The notes under the pieces were generated by a model. It was not told the DNA's origin. It ran no database searches and saw only the letters and a list, made by a program, of their open reading frames with translations. Positions 50,956 through 59,435 of a stretch of DNA of 64,000 nt are shown one piece after another. Position 1 is the first letter of the stretch, and each line of letters starts with the position of its first letter. A program made the translations under genes and the position numbers. Source of the DNA: an uncultured Lachnospiraceae bacterium (lineage in GTDB: Bacteria > Bacillota > Clostridia > Lachnospirales > Lachnospiraceae); the NCBI GenBank assembly GCA_947625205.1, contig CANQNN010000004.1, positions 1 to 64,000 of the forward strand. Direction: 5' to 3'.

Positions 50956-51558
50956 ATGAAAAACGAAAAACTTCTGAAGGTGGTACTGACCGGTGCGTTT
51001 GCCGCACTTTCATACGTTGTGTTTACTTTTTTACAGATCAAGATAACGCTGCCGGGCGGCGGCGCCACATCGATCCATCTGGGTAATGCCGTCTGCGTGC
51101 TGGGCGCGCTGCTGCTCGGAGGACTCTGCGGCGGTCTTGGCGGCGCCATCGGCATGACCCTGGGCGACCTGTTTGATCCCGTCTATGTCATGTCCGCTCC
51201 CAAGACGTTTCTCCTGAAGCTCTGCATCGGGCTTATCACCGGTCTGATCGCACACAGGATCGGGCACATCTCCACGGAGACGGACAACCGCAAGGTTTTC
51301 AAATGGACGGTTCTTGCCGCTGTCGGAGGATTGCTGTTCAATGTGATCTTCGATCCGCTTGTTGGCTACTATTACAAGCTTCTGATCCTCGGCAAGCCCG
51401 CGGCAGAACTGACGCTTGCATGGAACATTGCTTCCACCTCCATCAACGCCGTCACATCGACGATCGTTTCCGTTGCGGCATACATGGCTGTAAGACCCGC
51501 TCTCAAAAAATCCGGATTATTCCTGACTATAGGGAAGCGGAAAGAAGCTGCCGCATGA
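50956..51558 (+). CDS. ECF transporter S component
   Basis: A 200-residue integral membrane protein with about five helices. The start at 50956 is preceded by ATGGAGG. The conserved N-terminal VVLTGAFAALSYVVF and central GGLCGGLGGAIGMTLGDLFD regions fit substrate-binding (S) subunits of energy-coupling-factor transporters for vitamins. The vitamin cannot be told from sequence. The EcfA/A'/T module is not in the window. It is followed by a terminator. Confidence 0.83.
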   Translation: MKNEKLLKVVLTGAFAALSYVVFTFLQIKITLPGGGATSIHLGNAVCVLGALLLGGLCGGLGGAIGMTLGDLFDPVYVMSAPKTFLLKLCIGLITGLIAHRIGHISTETDNRKVFKWTVLAAVGGLLFNVIFDPLVGYYYKLLILGKPAAELTLAWNIASTSINAVTSTIVSVAAYMAVRPALKKSGLFLTIGKRKEAAA

Positions 51559-51560
51559 TA

Positions 51561-51594
51561 AAAAGGACGGTCAGGCGCTGCCTGCCGTCCTTTT
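51561..51594. terminator. Bidirectional terminator after the ECF gene
   Basis: AAAAGGACGG paired with CCGTCCTTTT, extended by CAGGC/GCCTG, gives a stem of about 16 bp with T-rich flanks on the + side and A-rich on the other. It separates the ECF gene from the convergent PspC gene and can act on both. Confidence 0.85.
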
Positions 51595-51607
51595 ATGATT
51601 TTATGTT

Positions 51608-51817
51608 TTATCCCACTATACTGTCGTCCTCCGGGATGATGAGCGCCGCCGCGATGTAGACCACCAGCCCCGTGCCGCAGCTTACCAGTGAGCAGAGCAG
51701 CCACACAAGTCTTATTAACGTGGGATCCACGTTCAGGTATTCTCCGATACCGCCGCACACGCCGCAGAATGTTCTGTTTGTCTTAGAACGCATCAGTCTC
51801 TTATAATCGTTTCCCAT
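51608..51817 (-). CDS. PspC-domain protein
   Basis: A 69-residue protein with the PspC-type motif KRLMRSKTNRTFCGVCGGIGEYL (split by a short turn) and one or two membrane helices (VWLLCSLVSCGTGLVVYIAAALII). PspC-domain proteins are often linked to membrane stress. AGGAGG precedes the ATG. It is the last gene of the PadR-DUF1700-DUF4097 set, which is a common clostridial envelope-stress-like operon. Confidence 0.9.
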   Translation of the reverse strand: MGNDYKRLMRSKTNRTFCGVCGGIGEYLNVDPTLIRLVWLLCSLVSCGTGLVVYIAAALIIPEDDSIVG

Positions 51818-51903
51818 GATATACCTCCTATTCTTGTACCGTCAGCGTCTGTATTGTTCCCGTTTCCTTTACCGTATCATGTTCTTTTACCGCCCTCGTG
51901 GAG

Positions 51904-52938
51904 CTACCGCTCAAAATCCACGGCAACGGTTCCCATAGAGCAGTCGATAGTATAATTGCTTGCACTTGCATTATCGATATTTCGCTCGTGTGCCAGCCCC
52001 GTATAACTGCTGCCGCCGATCCTGACAGTACCCAGGGCACAGTCGATGGTATAGTTATGATCTGTCTCGGCGCCTCCCAGGCTCAGACGGATGTTCCCCA
52101 TACTGCATTCCGCATCCAGATTACCCATGACTGTGCCGGTAAACTCTATGCTTCCCATACCAATTTCTATACCGGCGCCATTTGCCACCAGCGCATCATC
52201 AATGACGACCTCGCCCGCGCCTGCAGACAGATCCACCGTGTTGCAGGAAAGCTTTCCGGCATAAAGCTTGCCCGCGCCGGTCTCCAGCCTGACAGTCCCG
52301 TCTGCATACAGACCGTCGAAGTGGCACTCCCCCGCGCCGACCTCGATATCGATCTCCTTCGCCGTCAGTTCCACCGACTTTAAAATGCCCGCGCCGAATT
52401 CAATGTCCGCACGATCAAGCCTGGTTCCCGCCGGAAAATACAGATATACCCGGTCCGCCTTCCTGCTGATCCCCATATTGGATCTCCAGTTTTGTTTCGA
52501 CTTAAGCCTGAGGACGCCGTCTTCGATACGGTAGCGCACTCTGTCTGAGACGCTGTCTGCTGCAAGCCTCACGCATTCGTCCTCCGACGCCTGAATATAC
52601 AGTTCACAGGCTCCGGCTTCTATCTCCAGACCCCGCAGCGTATCTGCGGTAAGCTCCGTCACCGTCATCGCTGACGTGCCGCCTATCGGCATCCAATCCG
52701 AATCATCCCAGTTCACGGTATCTTCCTCCGTCGCATCGTCAAAGAATCCGAACATCCAGCCGTCAGTACCGGTGATAAACCGAAACGGAAACCCGGTATA
52801 CTGCCTTACGTCCATACCGTCAAGTACTCTGAATCCTCCGAGCAGTCCACCCACGCTGCACATGACGCAGCCGGCGATAAACAGGACAAGCGCTGTGACA
52901 AGACACCCTTTTGTAAATTTCTTCATTCCTTTCGTCAT
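51904..52938 (-). CDS. DUF4097 family beta-repeat membrane protein
   Basis: A 344-residue protein with one N-terminal membrane helix (LVTALVLFIAGCVMCSVGG) and a large extracytoplasmic beta-helix of DUF4097 repeats (EFGAGILKSVEL, EVGAGECHFDGL, ETGAGKLYAGKL, and so on, several copies). The start at 52938 overlaps the DUF1700 stop (ATGA) and follows AGAGGAGG. Such proteins accompany DUF1700 and PspC proteins; they may monitor or stabilise the cell envelope. Confidence 0.88.
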   Translation of the reverse strand: MTKGMKKFTKGCLVTALVLFIAGCVMCSVGGLLGGFRVLDGMDVRQYTGFPFRFITGTDGWMFGFFDDATEEDTVNWDDSDWMPIGGTSAMTVTELTADTLRGLEIEAGACELYIQASEDECVRLAADSVSDRVRYRIEDGVLRLKSKQNWRSNMGISRKADRVYLYFPAGTRLDRADIEFGAGILKSVELTAKEIDIEVGAGECHFDGLYADGTVRLETGAGKLYAGKLSCNTVDLSAGAGEVVIDDALVANGAGIEIGMGSIEFTGTVMGNLDAECSMGNIRLSLGGAETDHNYTIDCALGTVRIGGSSYTGLAHERNIDNASASNYTIDCSMGTVAVDFER

Positions 52939-53684
52939 GCCGCGCATCCTCCTCTGTTAAATATTTTTCGCCCCAACATCCCGATCAGCTTTACGAACGC
53001 CGGGATCGCTGCGCCTATCATCAGAACCATCAGCCATAAGAATACAATTCCCAGCGCAAGTGCGATAAGAGATGATCCGATCAGACATACGCCGGCAAGG
53101 GGTTCCGTAAAGCAGAGCGCGCAACCCGTTATGAACAGGGCGACCGCCACCACGATCAGGGCAATGCCGATGGCAAGGAAAGCCACAAATATTCCAAACA
53201 GCGTTGCAAACAGACCCATCACAATACCGAATGCCGCACTCAGAAGTCCCACCCAGACCGGGAAAGTCACTACGGCAAGGATCACGATCAGCGCGATCGT
53301 GCCGCCGGACATTCCTTTTTTGGGCGCTGTGCCGCCGTTTCCTGCACTGTTTGGCGCACCGTATACCCTTTTACCGCCGGTTTGCCTGTAGTAATCGGCC
53401 GCAGCAGCATCGTCCGGATTCATCACTTCATCTCTGGATGGCTGCGCGCCGGTACTGAAACCGGACTCCGTAAACTCTCCCGTATTCTGACCGTCGTTTA
53501 ATCCCGCCCTGATCGATCCCGCCAGCTCTTCCGGCGTTCCAAGCGATGCGATAACGCCGCCTTCATTCTCCGCACCTGCATCGTCAAAATAATCGTTATA
53601 GTATTGGAGCGCCGCATCGCGTTCCGCCGGCGGCACATCCTTTAAAAGTTCTGACAGACGCCTCATAAATTCCGCTCTGTTCAT
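52935..53684 (-). CDS. DUF1700 (HAAS-domain) membrane protein
   Basis: A 249-residue protein: an N-terminal HAAS/DUF1700 domain (RAEFMRRLSELLKDVPPAERDAALQYYNDYF, about 3-70) with a linker and about five or six membrane helices (125-235). HAAS domains bind partner proteins, often a PadR regulator or a membrane sensor. It overlaps both neighbours by 4 bp (ATGA type), so the four genes PadR, DUF1700, DUF4097 and PspC are translationally coupled. Confidence 0.9.
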   Translation of the reverse strand: MNRAEFMRRLSELLKDVPPAERDAALQYYNDYFDDAGAENEGGVIASLGTPEELAGSIRAGLNDGQNTGEFTESGFSTGAQPSRDEVMNPDDAAAADYYRQTGGKRVYGAPNSAGNGGTAPKKGMSGGTIALIVILAVVTFPVWVGLLSAAFGIVMGLFATLFGIFVAFLAIGIALIVVAVALFITGCALCFTEPLAGVCLIGSSLIALALGIVFLWLMVLMIGAAIPAFVKLIGMLGRKIFNRGGCAA

Positions 53685-54004
53685 GCTTTCAAACCTCCCT
53701 CAAATATCCTGTTCAGCCGGGCAGAATACCGATACCACTCGCTGATGTACAGATTCAGCTGCGCCCTGCCTTTCTCCGTCACCTTATAATACCGTCTGTT
53801 TCTGCCGGCGCATTCCATGTCGTACACCTCCAGGCACGCGTCCTTTTGCAGCCGTCTAAGCACCGGATACAGCGTAGATTCAGATATCTCGATGACCTGC
53901 CGCACTTCCTGCGTGATCTTATAACCGTACGTCCCTTCCGGCTCACCGGATACCACCGCCAGAACGATCGCATCCAACAGTGCCGCACCCGTATTAAAAA
54001 CCAT
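53681..54004 (-). CDS. PadR-family transcriptional regulator
   Basis: A 107-residue winged-helix protein (LLDAIVLAVVSGEPEGTYGY; SESTLYPVLRRLQKDACL; GRNRRYYKVTEKGRAQL). The ATG at 54004 has AAAGGAG nine bases upstream. It is the first gene of the PadR-DUF1700-DUF4097-PspC operon and its promoter carries two palindromes, so it probably represses its own operon until an envelope signal relieves it. Confidence 0.92.
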   Translation of the reverse strand: MVFNTGAALLDAIVLAVVSGEPEGTYGYKITQEVRQVIEISESTLYPVLRRLQKDACLEVYDMECAGRNRRYYKVTEKGRAQLNLYISEWYRYSARLNRIFEGGLKA

Positions 54005-54101
54005 GCGATAAACTCCTTTCCTGTTTTTTACATATCTCATAGCAAATCATCCGTTCCTTCATATCCTCATTCTGACTGCTATAATAGTGTTTAAGTTTAT
54101 A

Positions 54102-54164
54102 ATATTATACGACGTATAATATTGTTTCTGCTAATACTATACGGTATATAATATTGTTTGTCAA
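54102..54164 (-). promoter_or_regulatory. PadR operon promoter with palindromes
   Basis: TTGACA (54164-54159) and TATAGT (54141-54136) are 17 bp apart on the minus strand. A 21-bp palindrome ATATTATAC-GAC-GTATAATAT (54102-54122) lies downstream of the -10, and an imperfect copy (around 54132-54154) covers the spacer and -10. Both are good candidates for the PadR operator. Confidence 0.8.
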
Positions 54165-54215
54165 CACTTATTATAAAAATTTGCGCTGCTCATAAAATAT
54201 ACAATTGTAAAAGTA

Positions 54216-54250
54216 TTAAAAAAGACTGCTCCCTGTTGAGAGCAGTCTTT
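54216..54250 (-). terminator. Terminator of the DUF6465-like gene
   Basis: An 11-bp perfect stem AAAGACTGCTC/GAGCAGTCTTT (54221-54231, 54240-54250) followed on the minus strand by a T-run. It is after the 93-residue gene and before the PadR promoter. Confidence 0.88.
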
Positions 54251-54330
54251 GATGAGCTTTAAATATTTCGTAACATTCAGATACCGCGTCAGACTATCCG
54301 GCGTTGTCTGCGCCGGAGCTGTCAGCCCGT

Positions 54331-54612
54331 TCAGTCATAGAACAGGTTCACCTTACCCACCACGCCGTCATTGATAACATAGTAGGCGGTAAAGTCTTCC
54401 GGTTTCATATAGATCTGCATATCTTTGATGGTTCCTTTTTTGAAGCCCTTGGAATAATAATGCGCTCTGATCCGTTCGGTCAACGCTTCTATATTCACCT
54501 CGTATCCCCGGTACTGCAGAATCACTTCCGGTGAAACATCTGTTGCTGCAACGGCTTCGCTGACTTCTTCTTCATCCTGTCCGGTCAGTTTACTCTTATC
54601 CATTTCATCCAT
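54331..54612 (-). CDS. DUF6465-like small protein
   Basis: A 93-residue cytoplasmic protein. The C-terminal MQIYMKPEDFTAYYVINDGV resembles the conserved stretch of the clostridial DUF6465 family. GGAGGAGG seven bases before the ATG. No role is known. It has its own terminator and lies between GH113-like and PadR genes on the same strand. Confidence 0.75.
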   Translation of the reverse strand: MDEMDKSKLTGQDEEEVSEAVAATDVSPEVILQYRGYEVNIEALTERIRAHYYSKGFKKGTIKDMQIYMKPEDFTAYYVINDGVVGKVNLFYD

Positions 54613-54762
54613 ATAGCTGCCTCCTCCGTCAGTCCCGGGGTCTGTACATCACACCCCGCAGGTACAGTCACTTTGCCAGTATGTTCCGCCTGTTTCTATC
54701 TGATTTTATTGTACCATTATTTACACATTCCGACAAGAAGAGATTATATATTCCGCGCCGGA

Positions 54763-55701
54763 TCATTGCCGGACTGTACTCCGGTAGAAATCGCTTATCA
54801 CCGACTCGGCAGGCTTCCCGTAGAAGTCGTAGCCGCAGTCTTTTGCCGCCGCCTGCAGGGAGCGCTGTTTCCATGTCCAGTCCCAGAGGCAGAAGCCCTG
54901 CACAAAATCCCTGCTGCCCGCTGTACGGAACATCTCTCTGTACCAGTCCGCCTGTTCGCCGGGCGCAAGCGCGCCGCGCACCCGCCAGTCATTGGGCACT
55001 TTCGATGCACCCGCCACAGACATACAGCCCGCCTCCGCAAAGAAAAACGGTTTATTGAATTTCTTCACGGTCTTCTCTATCCTGTCAAGCTGTTCATTCC
55101 AGTCATCGATCGGATAATAACCGCTGGAAGAGATCACATCCACGCAGTCCCACCACGTCACATGATCCTCCTGATATTTATCCGTATTATAAGAGACGAG
55201 TCCGTCATATTCTGTCCTGATATCGCCGATCAGCCGCCGCCACTCTTTGTCCCTGCGCTCCGACATGACCATCTCGCAGCCCGGCAGAAACATCTCGCAG
55301 CCAGTCTTCCTGGCCAGCCTTGCAAAATGAAGCTGAAAATCCGTGTACGCCTCAAACCACCTGCTCCACTTTGGTTCGCACGGGACATCTTCGTCAAAAA
55401 AATTGATGTGGGCGCGCCATGTCCCGTTCTTGCAGTTCACCGTTGGCTTCAAGCCCACAGACAGCCCTTTTTTATGTATATAATCGATCATTTTGATCAG
55501 CTCGTCATCCGACATGGTCGCCTGCGTCGTATAATCTATGGATTCCGACTGGGGCGTCTCCTGGATCCCGTTGGGCACCAGCATAATAAAATTAGCGTTC
55601 GTCCGTTCGGCCAGCAGATCCATGCTCTGGTAAGCCGCCTTCTGTTCAAAGCTTCCTCTGCCCGCAAAAGATCCGAAAGTGATCCCCTTGATATACTGCA
55701 T
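54763..55701 (-). CDS. GH113-like beta-mannanase
   Basis: A 312-residue TIM-barrel glycoside hydrolase from the ATG at 55701 (GGAGGG seven bases upstream). It begins MQYIKGITFGSFAGRG and has likely acid/base Glu in FLPGCEMVM and nucleophile Glu in FFAEAGC, as in GH113. GH113 enzymes cleave beta-1,4-mannan or manno-oligosaccharides. There is no signal peptide, so it should act on imported oligosaccharides. It is divergent from an AraC regulator that may control it. Confidence 0.83.
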   Translation of the reverse strand: MQYIKGITFGSFAGRGSFEQKAAYQSMDLLAERTNANFIMLVPNGIQETPQSESIDYTTQATMSDDELIKMIDYIHKKGLSVGLKPTVNCKNGTWRAHINFFDEDVPCEPKWSRWFEAYTDFQLHFARLARKTGCEMFLPGCEMVMSERRDKEWRRLIGDIRTEYDGLVSYNTDKYQEDHVTWWDCVDVISSSGYYPIDDWNEQLDRIEKTVKKFNKPFFFAEAGCMSVAGASKVPNDWRVRGALAPGEQADWYREMFRTAGSRDFVQGFCLWDWTWKQRSLQAAAKDCGYDFYGKPAESVISDFYRSTVRQ

Positions 55702-55915
55702 ACCGTTTCCCTCCATGACAGCGCATTTTTTCCATAATCACTATAGCAATTGCTTTCGGACAATGCTATAATAAAGCAACATATAAATTGTATAAATCTC
55801 TTATTATTTTACCGGATCTTAGTGATATGACTTATCTGATCGCCAGATGAAGGGATAAGGGGAAATAGAATTTTTATCTTTAAATACTTTTCGTATCCGA
55901 TGAGAGGGAATTGGC

Positions 55916-56794
55916 ATGCATTACCTTTATGAAGAACAGGATATTCTGCACACCCCCTATGAGGCTTTTTTCTTCGATACGCTCAAGGAAACGTTTCCCG
56001 TAAAAGCGCACTGGCATTACTACGTGGAAATGCTCTATATGCTTGAGGGAACCGCCTTTGTGGAAGTCAACCAGCAGGAATTCTATGTGTCGGAGGGCGA
56101 CCTTGTGCTTTTTCATGCGGGCGACGTCCACGCGATCTGCTCCGCGACCGGCAGACACTTACAGTATATGGTATTAAAATTTGACTGCAACAGGCTTTCG
56201 GTCAACAGCAGCTATACGCCCAGACTGTCCGCAGTCCTTCAGTATGCCAGAAAATCCGACCGGGCCGGTTGTTTTTTCAGTGCTGACAGGCTGTCCGGCC
56301 TTCCGGTCCGCAGACACTTTGAAGCCTGCATCTGCGAGGCAGCCCGCAAGGAATATGGCTACGATGTGCGCATCCATGCGGAAATCAGCTCTCTACTGAT
56401 CGAGATCATCAGACTCTGGCAGGCGGACGGACTCTCCCTTCAGGAAATATTCTCCGTCGGCGCCGAAACGGAATCCTCCATAAACACGATAACGGAATAT
56501 ATAGACCGGCACGCCGGCGAACCGCTTAAGGTCAATGCGCTGGCCGCCATGTGCCACATGAGCTATTCTCATTTCGCCAAATGCTTCAAGGAGCTGTATG
56601 GCCGTTCCTGCAAGGACTACCTGGAACTGATCAAGATCGAAAAAGGGGAAGAGCTGCTTCTTTTCACAGACTCCTCCCTCTCACAGATCAGTCAGGAGCT
56701 GGGGTTCTCCGACTGCAGTCATTTTATCCGCACCTTCCGCAAGTGGAAAAACTCTACCCCGGCCCAATTCAGGCTCCAGCAGCGAAGGCAGTGA
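55916..56794 (+). CDS. AraC-family regulator with N-terminal cupin
   Basis: A 292-residue regulator: cupin-like sugar-binding part (about 20-100; YYVEMLYMLEGTAFVEV, GDLVLFHAGDVHAI) and two helix-turn-helix motifs at the C-terminus (LKVNALAAMCHMSYSHFAKCF; LSQISQELGFSDCSHFIRTF). GAGAGGG before the ATG. It lies between GH113 (divergent) and GH13 (convergent), so it probably responds to a mannan or starch-derived sugar and controls the GH113 gene. The 55702-55915 gap has AGCAATTGCT and TATAAT-like elements but no firm operator. Confidence 0.92.
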   Translation: MHYLYEEQDILHTPYEAFFFDTLKETFPVKAHWHYYVEMLYMLEGTAFVEVNQQEFYVSEGDLVLFHAGDVHAICSATGRHLQYMVLKFDCNRLSVNSSYTPRLSAVLQYARKSDRAGCFFSADRLSGLPVRRHFEACICEAARKEYGYDVRIHAEISSLLIEIIRLWQADGLSLQEIFSVGAETESSINTITEYIDRHAGEPLKVNALAAMCHMSYSHFAKCFKELYGRSCKDYLELIKIEKGEELLLFTDSSLSQISQELGFSDCSHFIRTFRKWKNSTPAQFRLQQRRQ

Positions 56795-56803
56795 CCCCTG
56801 TTG

Positions 56804-58114
56804 TCAGCGCTCCATCTTCCACAGATAAGCGCTGTAAGGCGGCAGCAGACTTCCCCCGCCGAAATCATGCGTATCGCCGGTGATCAGATCGACCGCCGTT
56901 CCGCAGCCCGCGTCAAAATGAGCCGTATATTCCTCACCGTCCGCGTTGATCGCCACAAGCACTCTCTCATCGTCGCACTTGCGCTCGAAGATGCACTGTC
57001 TGTTCGTAAGGACAACAGAGCGGAACCCACCGTAATTTAGCGCTCTGGAATTCTTCTTCGCCCCGGCAAGCTTAGCGATCCAGTCGCACAGACTATTCCA
57101 CTGCGGTTGTTCAAAGCAGGCACGCAGAGCAGGATCCCCCTCGCTCTTATGCGCCTTTGCGCCCCACTCGCTGCCATAATATATGCACGGAATGCCCGGC
57201 ATACCGAAGCACAGTGCATAGATCAGCGGCAGATGCTTGTCGTTCGTCAGATTGCTAGCGATCCTCGTCACATCGTGGTTGTCCACGAATGACAGCATAT
57301 GTTTTCCCTTATATAAGGTCCAGTTCTCCGGTCCGAACTGACGCAGCAGGGAATGAACGATCTCAAACATATTCATACTGTTAAAGCTGGAGAACAGACC
57401 TTTATAGCACTCATAATTGGTAGCGGAATGCAGCATCTGATCGTTGACCAGCTGATTATAATCACCGTGCAGCATCTCGCCAAGCAGATAGAAGTCGTCC
57501 TTCAGCCCGCCGGTAAACTCTCTGAGCCTTCTGACAAAATCGTGATCTAAGCAGTACGCCACATCCAGCCGCAGTCCGTCGATATCAAACTCTTCCACCC
57601 ATCCTTTGACGCTGTCGAATATATGACGAATAACATCCTCGTTGCGAAGGTTCAGCTTCACCAGATCATAGTTGCCTTCCCAGCCCTCGTACCACAGTCC
57701 GTCATTATAGTTGGAGTTGCCGTCGAAATTAATATGAAACCAGTCTTTATAAGGAGAATCCCAGCGTTTTTCAAGCACGTCCTGAAACGCCCAGAAGCCT
57801 CTTCCCACATGGTTGAAGACACCGTCAAGTATCACCCTGATCCCATTGTCATGCAGATTGCGGCACACCTCCTTAAAGTCCTCGTTAGTGCCCAGCCTGC
57901 AGTCAATTTTATGGTAGTCTCTTGTATTATAGCCGTGCGTATCCGACTCAAATACAGGGGAAAAATAGATCGCATCGATCCCCAGTTTCTTCATATGCGC
58001 GATCCAATCGTTAACCTTTAAGATGCGGTGGCATAAAACCCCATCATTCTCAAAAGGCGCCCCGCAGAAACCGAGCGGGTAGATCTGATAAAAAACACTT
58101 TCATAAGCCCACAT
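56804..58114 (-). CDS. GH13 alpha-amylase-family enzyme
   Basis: A 436-residue cytoplasmic GH13 enzyme: FYQIYPLGFCG, DGVFNHVGRGF, nucleophile Asp in DGLRLDVAYCL, acid/base Glu in LLGEMLHGDYN, and transition-state Asp in SFVDNHDVTRI. Length and absence of a signal suggest a maltogenic amylase, neopullulanase or maltodextrin glucosidase. GGAGGAG ten bases before the ATG. It is convergent with the AraC regulator. Substrate not resolved. Confidence 0.92.
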   Translation of the reverse strand: MWAYESVFYQIYPLGFCGAPFENDGVLCHRILKVNDWIAHMKKLGIDAIYFSPVFESDTHGYNTRDYHKIDCRLGTNEDFKEVCRNLHDNGIRVILDGVFNHVGRGFWAFQDVLEKRWDSPYKDWFHINFDGNSNYNDGLWYEGWEGNYDLVKLNLRNEDVIRHIFDSVKGWVEEFDIDGLRLDVAYCLDHDFVRRLREFTGGLKDDFYLLGEMLHGDYNQLVNDQMLHSATNYECYKGLFSSFNSMNMFEIVHSLLRQFGPENWTLYKGKHMLSFVDNHDVTRIASNLTNDKHLPLIYALCFGMPGIPCIYYGSEWGAKAHKSEGDPALRACFEQPQWNSLCDWIAKLAGAKKNSRALNYGGFRSVVLTNRQCIFERKCDDERVLVAINADGEEYTAHFDAGCGTAVDLITGDTHDFGGGSLLPPYSAYLWKMER

Positions 58115-58241
58115 ACGCAATATACTCCTCCCAAATAATTTGCACGTTCCCTATTCTATCATTATTGGCAGTGTTTTGCAAAGCACATTTCTATTGACCG
58201 AACAAGTACTATTTTTTGTGTACTAAAATCCGTTTTCCGAC

Positions 58242-58324
58242 TTTTCCACAGCTTTTCTTTTATAAAATATAAAAATCGTTTGAAATTTTCAAAGAAATCC
58301 CCATTTTCCACAAAGTTATCCACA
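58242..58324 (+). promoter_or_regulatory. Cluster of DnaA-box-like sites in an AT-rich gap
   Basis: A perfect DnaA box TTATCCACA (58316-58324) lies with two near-matches TTTTCCACA (58242-58250, 58304-58312), all in the same orientation. The surrounding 58120-58500 stretch is very AT-rich and has no gene. A TATAAT near 58456 can serve nfo; AAATCTATT/AATAGATTT (58494-58516) forms a leader hairpin. No dnaA or dnaN is near, so a true origin is not supported. Confidence 0.5.
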
Positions 58325-58573
58325 TCGACACTTTTGTCATTTCCTTATGACCCGTCTTCCTTTTTCGACAAAATAGATTGAATTTTTTATTATCTTTCTT
58401 TATTTTTCTGTCAATTTTTCTATTTTTCGATAATGAAAAATGACGAAAAATAATATATAATGAATGTAAAGCAGGCGGCGGGATTTCCAAAATAAATCTA
58501 TTCAGTCAATAGATTTTGCGGCTTGACGTCTAAAGTCAAAACAATAAGAAAGCAGCAGAAAGGGTCTTTAAGA

Positions 58574-59431
58574 ATGAAACCGATATTAGGATCTCACGTA
58601 AAAATGAGCGGGAAAGAAATGATGCTCGGCTCAGCGAAAGAAGCCGTATCTTACAACGCCGACACATTTATGTTATACACAGGAGCGCCACAGAATACAA
58701 AGCGCAAGGATATAAGCGAACTGAACATTGCTCCCGCCTGGGAATATATGCGTACCCACGGCATCAAAGACTTCGTTGTCCATGCGCCCTACATTATCAA
58801 TTTGGCCAATTCGGTCAATGCCCCAACCTACGAGATCGCCGTAGAATTTCTTGCCCTGGAGATCGAGCGAACCATTGCAATGGGATCCCATATTCTCATT
58901 CTCCACCCCGGTTCCCATGTGGGTGCAGGCGTTAAAGCCGGCATTGACCAGATCGTCCGGGGCCTTAACGAAGTGCTGACTGATACAACAAATTGTTGTA
59001 TCGCTTTGGAGACAATGGCCGGAAAGGGCTCTGAGATTGGCCGCAGCTTTGAGGAGCTTGCATCCATATATGACCGCGTGACGCACAGCGATAAGCTGCG
59101 CGTCTGCATGGACACCTGCCATCTTAACGATGCGGGATATGACATTGTAAATGATTTTGACGGTGTTGTTGACCGATTCGATCAATTGATAGGGAAGGAA
59201 CAGATCGCCCTGTTTCATATCAACGACAGTAAGAATGTCCGTGGCGCCATGAAAGACCGGCACGCCAATATAGGAAATGGCACGATCGGTACAGAGCCGC
59301 TCCGCTATATCGTTCATCATCCCTTATTTCTGCATCTGCCCAAGATACTAGAGACGCCGTATATACCGGATCCCAATGATCCGAATAAAGAAATACCCCC
59401 ATATAAGGAAGAGATCGCGCTTCTGCGCTGA
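58574..59431 (+). CDS. nfo: Endonuclease IV (AP endonuclease)
   Basis: A 285-residue TIM-barrel AP endonuclease with the metal-site motifs [44 protein letters not shown] and HINDSKN, plus [12 protein letters not shown]. It cleaves abasic sites in base-excision repair. The start at 58574 has AAAGGG upstream; longer reading frames start before the ribosome binding site. It ends 4 bp before the convergent helicase gene. Confidence 0.96.
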   Translation: MKPILGSHVKMSGKEMMLGSAKEAVSYNADTFMLYTGAPQNTKRKDISELNIAPAWEYMRTHGIKDFVVHAPYIINLANSVNAPTYEIAVEFLALEIERTIAMGSHILILHPGSHVGAGVKAGIDQIVRGLNEVLTDTTNCCIALETMAGKGSEIGRSFEELASIYDRVTHSDKLRVCMDTCHLNDAGYDIVNDFDGVVDRFDQLIGKEQIALFHINDSKNVRGAMKDRHANIGNGTIGTEPLRYIVHHPLFLHLPKILETPYIPDPNDPNKEIPPYKEEIALLR

Positions 59432-59435
59432 CTGC

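Noticed and set aside
51828..52040. 70-residue ORF ending just before the PspC ribosome binding site
   Set aside because: It is an alternative frame of the DUF4097 repeat region without its own ribosome binding site.
58121..58573. Chromosomal origin of replication
   Set aside because: Only three box-like sites were found, and dnaA, dnaN, gyrB and rpmH are not nearby.
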